Below, piece by piece: positions 1 to 4,575 of a stretch of DNA of 5,878 nt. This DNA is from Thauera sp. UBA6194 (GTDB lineage: Bacteria; Pseudomonadota; Gammaproteobacteria; Burkholderiales; Rhodocyclaceae). Every line of letters starts with the position of its first letter. Position 1 is the first letter of the stretch. The stretch is taken from positions 2,943-8,820 of the forward strand of contig DITC01000032.1 in the NCBI GenBank assembly GCA_002422685.1. Direction: 5' to 3'. Below the pieces are notes generated by a model. That model searched no databases. It saw only the letters and a program-made list of their open reading frames with translations, and was not told the origin of the DNA. Made by a program: the position numbers and the translations under genes.

Positions 1-521
1 GTGAAGTGCAGCGCGGGCAAGGCGACTCGCCCGCGCACATGGCGGTGAAAGGCGGCTTCGGCGGCGGCGCCGTTGAAGAAGACGTGGCCGATGCGGGGGC
101 AGTCGCGGAACAGCTGCGCGAAATCGTTGGCGACGACGCTTGCGGGGGTGATGGCGCTGTCGAGGCTGCCTGCGCGCGCGCAGCTGGCGATCACGTCCCA
201 CAGCGCCACGCCGGCTGCGTTGAGGCCTTGGAGACGCTCGCGGTAGGGCAGCTCCGGGCCGGTGCCGAACAGCGCCCCCATGATCGGCCAGAAGGCGTTG
301 CGCGGGTGAGCATAGTATTCGGCCGCGGCGAGCGAGGCTGCGCCCGGCATGCTGCCGAGCACGAGCACGCGCGCATCGGCGGCGCAGGCCGGGGCAAAGC
401 TGCGGCAAAGCGGAGAAGCCGGGGCAGGGAAAGAGCGGGGCGATCCCGGGTCCGTGCGGGAAATCGGGGTCTGTCCCCTGTTTTCGCTGCTTCCGCGGCT
501 TTCCGGCGCTGCGCTGGTCAT
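1..521 (-). CDS. DNA-deoxyinosine (hypoxanthine-DNA) glycosylase, 3' end cut off by window
   Basis: The minus frame is open from the ATG at 521 to base 1 (173 codons), so the C-terminus is missing. It reads as a uracil-DNA-glycosylase-superfamily enzyme of the hypoxanthine-DNA glycosylase type, which removes deaminated adenine from DNA to start base excision repair. The supporting blocks are ARVLVLGSMPG at residues 50-60, YYAHPRNAFWPIMG at 69-82, ALWDV at 106-110 and VFFNG at 147-151. GSMPG and the HPRNAFW segment form the typical active-site region of the family. The conserved domain begins near residue 39 (LCRSFAP). The preceding ~38 residues are a Ser/Pro/Gly-rich extension that includes the repeat-like segment at 458-487. 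The ATG lies two bases after the TGA of the upstream exported-protein gene; a GGTGA just before it is a weak ribosome site. An in-frame GTG at 527 is an alternative start. I see no start codon between the extension and the domain. Family assignment is fairly secure; exact substrate is inferred. Confidence 0.85.
   Translation of the reverse strand, partial: MTSAAPESRGSSENRGQTPISRTDPGSPRSFPAPASPLCRSFAPACAADARVLVLGSMPGAASLAAAEYYAHPRNAFWPIMGALFGTGPELPYRERLQGLNAAGVALWDVIASCARAGSLDSAITPASVVANDFAQLFRDCPRIGHVFFNGAAAEAAFHRHVRGRVALPALHF
458..487. repeat. Imperfect palindromic repeat-like segment inside the glycosylase 5' end
   Basis: The core GGGGTCTGTCCCC (466-478) is an inverted repeat. It is flanked by GAAA (460-463) and TTTTC (481-485), which extend the symmetry imperfectly. 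On the coding strand it reads GGGGACAGACCCC, a variant of the GGGGTCAG ends of the other palindromes in this window. It encodes roughly residues 12-22 of the glycosylase, in the non-conserved N-terminal extension. Membership in the same repeat family is inferred from the shared ends and the location only; no second copy of this exact version occurs here. Confidence 0.45.
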
Positions 522-523
522 GC

Positions 524-847
524 TCACCAGGACTTGATCACCCACATCGGCACCGCCAGCTCGGGGGCGCGGTCGTCGCGCACCATCTGGCCGTTGCCTT
601 CCTTGTCGATCAGGTAGTAGGGCACGCCATGCGGCGGCGTCACCTTGACCATGTAGAGCTGGCCGCGGATGCGGTATTCGGTGACGGTGTCCTCGCCGCG
701 TTTGACGATGGTCACCTCGGGCTCGTCGACCTCGGCGCCTTCTGCGGGAATCGGCGGCGGCTCGGGAATCGGTTCGAGGCCGGCGGGCTGCTGGGCGAAT
801 GCCGGCACGGCGGCGGCCAGCAACAGGGCGATGAAGGTGCGGCGCAT
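524..847 (-). CDS. Small exported DUF2782-type protein
   Basis: This is a 107-residue protein of unknown function, complete, resembling the DUF2782 family of short proteobacterial proteins often found near polA or thrB. Residues 1-18 form a clear signal peptide (MRRTF, a hydrophobic stretch, then a VPAFA cleavage site before QQ), so the mature protein of about 89 residues should be periplasmic. Residues 21-36 are rich in proline and glutamate. The rest (about 42-107) holds the compact part, with VTEYRIRGQLYMVKVTP and a PYYLID segment, ending in MWVIKSW. No lipobox cysteine, catalytic motif or further membrane segment is visible. The start is supported by AGGAG at 858-854, six bases before the ATG. 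The glycosylase gene begins two bases after its stop, so the two are probably co-transcribed. DUF2782 is named from memory of the family pattern; the function is unknown. Confidence 0.8.
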   Translation of the reverse strand: MRRTFIALLLAAAVPAFAQQPAGLEPIPEPPPIPAEGAEVDEPEVTIVKRGEDTVTEYRIRGQLYMVKVTPPHGVPYYLIDKEGNGQMVRDDRAPELAVPMWVIKSW

Positions 848-870
848 GATGTTCTCCTGAAGATGGTGGA

Positions 871-876
871 ATTCTA
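871..876 (-). promoter_or_regulatory. Possible -10 box for the DUF2782-glycosylase pair
   Basis: On the minus strand this reads TAGAAT, close to the sigma-70 -10 consensus, about 24 bases before the ATG at 847. No good -35 hexamer lies 16-18 bases further upstream, and the implied leader would be only about 17 bases long. This is a weak candidate. The alternative is read-through from the LOG gene across the palindrome at 909-972. Confidence 0.25.
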
Positions 877-895
877 GCTGGTAATGTTGGGCGGG

Positions 896-917
896 CTGGG
901 GTCAGGCTGGGGTCAGG
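896..917. repeat. 11-bp tandem duplication at the left end of palindrome 909-972
   Basis: CTGGGGTCAGG occurs at 896-906 and again, directly adjacent, at 907-917. The second copy is the start of the perfect palindrome, so the first looks like a truncated extra end of the element. The same arrangement, with a different period, is found at the palindrome near polA. Confidence 0.8.
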
Positions 918-972
918 TCTTGCATTTGCTCATTCGAGTTTCACCGAATGAGCAAATGCAAGACCTGACCCC
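909..972. repeat. 64-bp perfect palindrome between the LOG and DUF2782 genes
   Basis: The left arm 909-936 begins GGGGTCAGGTCTTG. It is the exact reverse complement of the right arm 945-972, giving 28 uninterrupted base pairs around the 8-base loop AGTTTCAC (937-944). It starts three bases after the LOG stop codon. Transcripts from LOG would carry a very stable hairpin, but no T-run follows on either strand, so it is not a standard rho-independent terminator; it could still protect a 3' end or block read-through. It is nearly the same as the element at 1717-1780 and of identical length, so it is a dispersed repeat and not a gene-specific structure. A REP-like mobile palindrome is the likeliest explanation. 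Confidence 0.93.
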
Positions 973-975
973 CCA

Positions 976-1701
976 TCACAGGTTGAGCATCATCTCGCGC
1001 TCGGCGGGCAGGGGCTGGAAGCCGCGGCGCTCGTAGTGCTTGAAGATCGCCTCGACCACCTCTTCGGGCTTGTCGATGACCTGCACCAGGTCGAGGTCCT
1101 CGGCCTTGATCATGCCCTCGGCGACCAGGCGGTCGCGGAACCAGTCGAGCAGGCCCTGCCAGAACGGCCGATGCACCAGGATGATCGGAATCTGGCGGCT
1201 TTTGCGGGTCTGGATCAGCGTCATCGCCTCGAGCAGCTCGTCGAGCGTGCCGAAGCCGCCCGGCATCACCACGTACGCGGTGGCGAACTTCACGAACATG
1301 AACTTGCGCGCGAAGAAGTGCTGGAAAGTCTGCGAGATGTCCTGATAGGGGTTGGCGCTCTGCTCCATCGGCAGCTGGATGTTCAGCCCCACCGACGGGC
1401 TCTTGCCGAAGAAGGCGCCCTTGTTGGCCGCCTCCATGATGCCCGGGCCGCCGCCCGAGATCACCGCAAAGCCCGCGTCGGAGAGCAGGCGAGCGATCTG
1501 CTCGGTGAGGATGTAGTACATGTGGTCCGACGGCGTGCGCGCGCTGCCGAAGATCGACACCGCCGGGCGGATGGCGGACAGCCGTTCGGTCGCCTCCACG
1601 AACTCTGCCATAATTCCGAAAATTCGCCAGGATTCGCGCGCGTTGTAGCGCGGCGCGGTGCTGTCGGGCACGCTGCGGGGGAGTTTGTCTTTCGCGGTCA
1701 T
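976..1701 (-). CDS. LOG-family (TIGR00730-type) nucleotide 5'-monophosphate phosphoribohydrolase
   Basis: This complete 241-residue cytosolic Rossmann-fold protein belongs to the family once called lysine decarboxylase-like. Characterised members cleave the N-glycosidic bond of nucleoside monophosphates, either cytokinin ribotides or ordinary purine and pyrimidine nucleotides, releasing the base and ribose 5-phosphate. The diagnostic blocks are FGSAR at 51-55, SGGGPGIMEAANKGA at 82-96, ARK at 131-133 and PGGFGTLDE at 147-155. The last two contain the conserved arginine and glutamate associated with catalysis. A family PGGxGTxxE motif is thus intact. The first ~45 residues are a variable N-terminal region; the C-terminal tail (about 225-241) is also unconserved. 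The start at 1701 is preceded by the weak purine stretch AGAGAG (1716-1711). Immediately upstream lies the palindrome 1717-1780. It is transcribed divergently from polA. Whether it makes cytokinins or recycles nucleotides cannot be told from sequence. Confidence 0.93.
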   Translation of the reverse strand: MTAKDKLPRSVPDSTAPRYNARESWRIFGIMAEFVEATERLSAIRPAVSIFGSARTPSDHMYYILTEQIARLLSDAGFAVISGGGPGIMEAANKGAFFGKSPSVGLNIQLPMEQSANPYQDISQTFQHFFARKFMFVKFATAYVVMPGGFGTLDELLEAMTLIQTRKSRQIPIILVHRPFWQGLLDWFRDRLVAEGMIKAEDLDLVQVIDKPEEVVEAIFKHYERRGFQPLPAEREMMLNL

Positions 1702-1716
1702 GTTGTTGTTCTCTCT

Positions 1717-1780
1717 GGGGTCAGGTCTTTCATTTGCTCATTCATGGCTGAACGGATGAGCAAATGAAAGACCTGACCCC
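1717..1780. repeat. 64-bp palindrome filling the LOG/polA divergent gap
   Basis: The left arm 1717-1741 (GGGGTCAGGTCTTT onward) pairs perfectly with 1756-1780 for 25 bp. C1743-G1754 and a T-G wobble could extend the stem. The loop is 1742-1755. It aligns with 909-972 without gaps over the arms, except for stem pair T1730-A1767, where the other copy has G922-C959, and for the loop. It takes up 64 of the 108 bases between the two start codons, and its left end touches the purine stretch that serves LOG. I could not find a convincing -35/-10 pair for either gene in the gap, so promoters may overlap the element or lie within the neighbouring coding sequence. Confidence 0.93.
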
Positions 1781-1802
1781 AACAAGGCTGACCCCAACAA
1801 GG
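1773..1802 (+). repeat. 15-bp tandem duplication between palindrome and polA
   Basis: CTGACCCCAACAAGG is present twice in perfect tandem (1773-1787 and 1788-1802). The first copy begins inside the right arm of the palindrome; the second ends in the AAGG of the polA ribosome-binding site. Confidence 0.9.
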
Positions 1803-1803
1803 A
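1799..1803 (+). promoter_or_regulatory. Ribosome-binding site of polA
   Basis: AAGGA lies six bases before the ATG at 1810 and fixes the polA start. Most of it belongs to the second copy of the 15-bp tandem duplication, so a repeat-derived sequence supplies this translation signal. It sits 18 bases after the end of the 25-bp hairpin stem, which would leave it accessible. Confidence 0.75.
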
Positions 1804-1809
1804 TCCAGA

Positions 1810-4575
1810 ATGCCCACCCTGCTGCTCGTCGACGGCTCCAGTTACCTGTACCGCGCCTTCCACGCACTGCCCGACCTGCGCAACTCGCGCGGCGAGCCGA
1901 CCGGGGCGATCCGGGGGGTGCTGTCGATGCTAAGGCGGCTGGAAAGCGACTACAAGGCCGAATTTCGCGCCTGCGTCTTCGACGCCAAGGGCAAGACCTT
2001 TCGCGACGACTGGTATCCCGAATACAAGTCCCACCGCCCGCCCATGCCCGACGACCTGCGCGCGCAGATCGCGCCGCTGCACGAGGCGGTGGTGGCCGAG
2101 GGCTGGCCGCTGCTGTCGGTGGAAGGCGTGGAAGCCGACGACGTCATCGGCACCTTGACGCGGCTGGCGCACGAGCGCGGCTGGGAGGTGGTCATCTCGA
2201 CCGGCGACAAGGACCTCACCCAGCTCGTGCGTCCCGGGGTGCGCTGGGTCAATACGATGAGCGAGGAGGTGCTGGACGAGGCCGGTGTGGAGGCCAAGTT
2301 CGGCGTGCCGCCCGCGCGCATCATCGACTACCTGGCGCTGGTCGGCGACACGGTGGATAACGTCCCCGGGGTGGAGAAGTGCGGGCCGAAGACCGCGGTG
2401 AAGTGGCTGACGCAATACGGCTCGCTGGACGAGCTCGTCGCCAACGCCGACAAGGTGAGCGGCAAGGTGGGCGAGAACCTGCGCAAGCATCTGGATTTTC
2501 TGCCGCTCGGGAAGAAGCTGGTGACGGTGGCGACGGATGTGGCGCTGCCGGTGGGGCTCGACGAGCTGCCCGCGCGCGCGGACGACAAGGCCGCGCTGCG
2601 GGCGCTGTACGAGCGCTTCGAGTTCAAGTCGTGGCTGAAGGATCTGGATGGCGGGGCGGAGAGCGTGGCGGCGTCCAAGGTCGCAACCGAGGCGCGGCGC
2701 TTCAACGGTCAGCAGGATCAATGGGGGCAGACTCGATTGATTTCCGGATCAATCGAGTCTGACCCCATTGATCGGGCGTACGTCGCGATCCTCGATTGGG
2801 AGAGCTTCGAGGCCTGGTTGGCGAGGATCACCGCCGCCGATCTCACCGCCTTCGACACCGAGACCACCAGCCTCGACCCGATGGCGGCGAAGCTGGTCGG
2901 GATGTCGTTCTCGGTTGCGCCGGGCGAGGCTGCGTACCTGCCGCTGGCGCACCGCAGCGCCGACGTGCCGACGCAGCTGCCCTTGAACGAAGTGCTCGAC
3001 AAGCTCAGGCCATGGCTGGAGTCCGATGCGCACGCCAAGGTCGGCCAGAACCTGAAGTACGACGCTCACGTGCTCGCCAACCAAGGCATCACCTTGCGCG
3101 GCATCGCTCACGACACCCTGCTGCAGTCCTACGTGCTGGAGTCCGACAAGCCGCACGACATGGACTCGCTCGCCAAGCGCCATCTCGGCCTCACGACCAT
3201 CCCCTACACCGACGTGTGCGGCAAGGGCGCCAAGCAGATCGGCTTCGACGAGGTCGCGATCGATCGCGCCACCGAATACGCCGCCGAGGACGCCGATGTG
3301 ACCCTGCGCCTGCACCAGCACCTGTGGCCGCAGCTCGAGGCCACGCCGCAGCTCGCCGCGCTGTACCGCGACATCGAGCTGCCGGTGCTGTCCGTGCTGC
3401 AGCAGATGGAGCGCACCGGCGTGCTCATCGACCCCTTCCTGCTCAGCCAGCACTCCGAGGAGCTCGGCCGCCGCCTGCATGCGCTCGAAGGCGAGGCGCA
3501 CACGCTCGCCGGCCAGCCCTTCAACCTCGGCTCGCCCAAGCAGCTCGGCGAGATCCTGTTCGGCAAGCTCGGCCTGCCGGTGGTCAAGAAGACCGCCACC
3601 GGCCAGCCCTCCACCGACGAGGAGGTGCTGGAGAAGCTCGCCGAAGATTACCCGCTGCCCAAGCTGCTGCTCGAGCACCGTAGCCTGGCCAAGCTGAAGA
3701 GCACCTACGCCGACAAGCTGCCGCGCATGGTCAATCCGAAGACCGGCCGCGTGCACACCAGCTTCTCGCAGGCCACCGCAGTCACCGGCCGGCTGTCGAG
3801 CTCCGAGCCCAACCTGCAGAACATCCCGATCCGCACGCCGGAAGGCCGCCGCATCCGCGCCGCCTTCATCGCGCCGCGCGACCACCTCATCGTCTCCGCC
3901 GACTATTCGCAGATCGAGCTGCGCATCATGGCCCACCTGTCGGACGATGCCCGCCTGCTCGAGGCTTTCGCGAAAGGCGAGGACGTGCATCGCGCCACCG
4001 CCGGCGAGGTCTTCGGCATGCCGCCGGCGGAGGTCAGCAGCGAGCAGCGCCGCTACGCCAAGGTGATCAACTTCGGCCTCATCTACGGCATGAGCGCGCA
4101 CGGCCTGGCAAAGAACCTGGGCATCGAGCGTGCCGCCGCGCAGGCCTGGATCGATCGCTACTTTGCCCGCTACCCCGGCGTTGCAGAGTACATGGAGCGC
4201 ACCCGCGCCGAGGCGCGCGAGCAAGGCTATGTCGAGACCGTGTTCGGCCGCCGGCTGTACCTGCCCGACATACGCGCCAGCCAGGCCGGCCGCCGCCAGG
4301 CCGCCGAGCGCGCGGCGATCAACGCGCCGATGCAGGGCACCGCAGCCGACCTGATCAAGAGGGCGATGATCGCGGCGAGCGACTGGCTTGCGGCGTCGGG
4401 CCTGAAGTCGAAGCTGGTGCTGCAGGTGCATGACGAGCTGGTGCTGGAGGTGCCGGCGGTCGAACTCGACACCATCCGTGAAGCGCTGCCTCGGCTGATG
4501 GGCGGCGTTGCCGAGCTGAAGGTGCCGCTGCTGGTCGAAGTCGGTGCGGGCGACAACTGGGATGAGGCGCACTGA
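1810..4575 (+). CDS. polA: DNA polymerase I
   Basis: This 921-residue enzyme fills gaps after Okazaki primer removal and excision repair. All three activities look intact. The 5'-nuclease domain (about 1-285) has D8, D58, E108/D110/D111, D133/D135 and D180/D183 in their usual motifs. The proofreading domain (about 325-520) keeps Exo I DTE (D349, E351), Exo II NLKYD (D418) and Exo III Y490/D494, unlike relatives that have lost proofreading. The polymerase domain (about 525-921) keeps motif A DYSQIELR (D698), motif B with K751, F755 and Y759, and motif C VHDE (H874, D875, E876). These match E. coli Pol I with a constant offset of seven. Length is close to the 928 residues of E. coli. Oddity: residues 303-321, in the linker between the two nuclease domains, are encoded by a palindromic repeat. 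The start ATG follows AAGGA. msbA starts at the last base of its stop codon, so the two are likely co-transcribed. Confidence 0.98.
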   Translation: MPTLLLVDGSSYLYRAFHALPDLRNSRGEPTGAIRGVLSMLRRLESDYKAEFRACVFDAKGKTFRDDWYPEYKSHRPPMPDDLRAQIAPLHEAVVAEGWPLLSVEGVEADDVIGTLTRLAHERGWEVVISTGDKDLTQLVRPGVRWVNTMSEEVLDEAGVEAKFGVPPARIIDYLALVGDTVDNVPGVEKCGPKTAVKWLTQYGSLDELVANADKVSGKVGENLRKHLDFLPLGKKLVTVATDVALPVGLDELPARADDKAALRALYERFEFKSWLKDLDGGAESVAASKVATEARRFNGQQDQWGQTRLISGSIESDPIDRAYVAILDWESFEAWLARITAADLTAFDTETTSLDPMAAKLVGMSFSVAPGEAAYLPLAHRSADVPTQLPLNEVLDKLRPWLESDAHAKVGQNLKYDAHVLANQGITLRGIAHDTLLQSYVLESDKPHDMDSLAKRHLGLTTIPYTDVCGKGAKQIGFDEVAIDRATEYAAEDADVTLRLHQHLWPQLEATPQLAALYRDIELPVLSVLQQMERTGVLIDPFLLSQHSEELGRRLHALEGEAHTLAGQPFNLGSPKQLGEILFGKLGLPVVKKTATGQPSTDEEVLEKLAEDYPLPKLLLEHRSLAKLKSTYADKLPRMVNPKTGRVHTSFSQATAVTGRLSSSEPNLQNIPIRTPEGRRIRAAFIAPRDHLIVSADYSQIELRIMAHLSDDARLLEAFAKGEDVHRATAGEVFGMPPAEVSSEQRRYAKVINFGLIYGMSAHGLAKNLGIERAAAQAWIDRYFARYPGVAEYMERTRAEAREQGYVETVFGRRLYLPDIRASQAGRRQAAERAAINAPMQGTAADLIKRAMIAASDWLAASGLKSKLVLQVHDELVLEVPAVELDTIREALPRLMGGVAELKVPLLVEVGAGDNWDEAH
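2716..2773. repeat. 58-bp palindromic element inserted in frame in polA
   Basis: The arms 2716-2741 and 2748-2773 are reverse complements over 26 positions with one mismatch (G2727 against A2762), around TTCCGG (2742-2747). The inner part reads GGGGGCAGACTCGATTGAT on the left and ends GTCTGACCCC on the right, sharing the GGGGTCAG type of terminus with the two intergenic palindromes but with a different arm. In the polA frame it encodes 19 residues, from D303 to D321 (beginning DQWGQTRLISGS). Ten of its 19 codons end in A or T (for example CAA, ACT, CGA, ATT, TCA), against strongly G/C-ending codons on either side. This supports an inserted sequence of foreign composition in the interdomain linker. 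Confidence 0.9.
4564..4567 (+). promoter_or_regulatory. Ribosome-binding site of msbA within the end of polA
   Basis: GAGG lies seven bases before the ATG at 4575, inside the last codons of polA. Together with the TGATG stop/start overlap it supports the upstream start of msbA over the in-frame ATG at 4617, and suggests translational coupling to polA. Confidence 0.65.

Noticed and set aside
6..617. A 203-codon plus-strand frame at the left end
   Set aside because: The minus strand here encodes the glycosylase, with family blocks, and the end of the DUF2782 protein; the plus frame spans two genes antisense and has no domain.
909..972. Palindrome as an ordinary rho-independent terminator
   Set aside because: No T-run follows the stem on either strand, the stem is far longer than usual, and a near-identical copy lies upstream of a gene start at 1717-1780.
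1036..1767. A 243-codon plus-strand frame across the LOG gene
   Set aside because: It is antisense to the clear LOG motifs, has a histidine/arginine-rich mirror-frame composition, and its end runs into the palindrome at 1717-1780.
909..1780. The two similar palindromes as a two-unit CRISPR array or as the ends of one insertion sequence around LOG
   Set aside because: They are 64-bp palindromes separated by a complete ordinary gene, with no short regular spacers. The LOG gene is not a transposase, and each element is itself a full palindrome, so they do not look like terminal inverted repeats of one mobile unit, though a composite cannot be fully excluded.
2716..2773. polA as a disrupted pseudogene
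   Set aside because: The insertion keeps the reading frame, no stop or frameshift occurs, and all nuclease, proofreading and polymerase residues are present.
2749..4572. A 607-codon open frame antisense to polA
   Set aside because: polA on the plus strand has every family motif. The antisense frame has no recognisable domain, is rich in repeats of L, A, G, R, Q and H typical of mirror frames in GC-rich DNA, and arises from codon bias.
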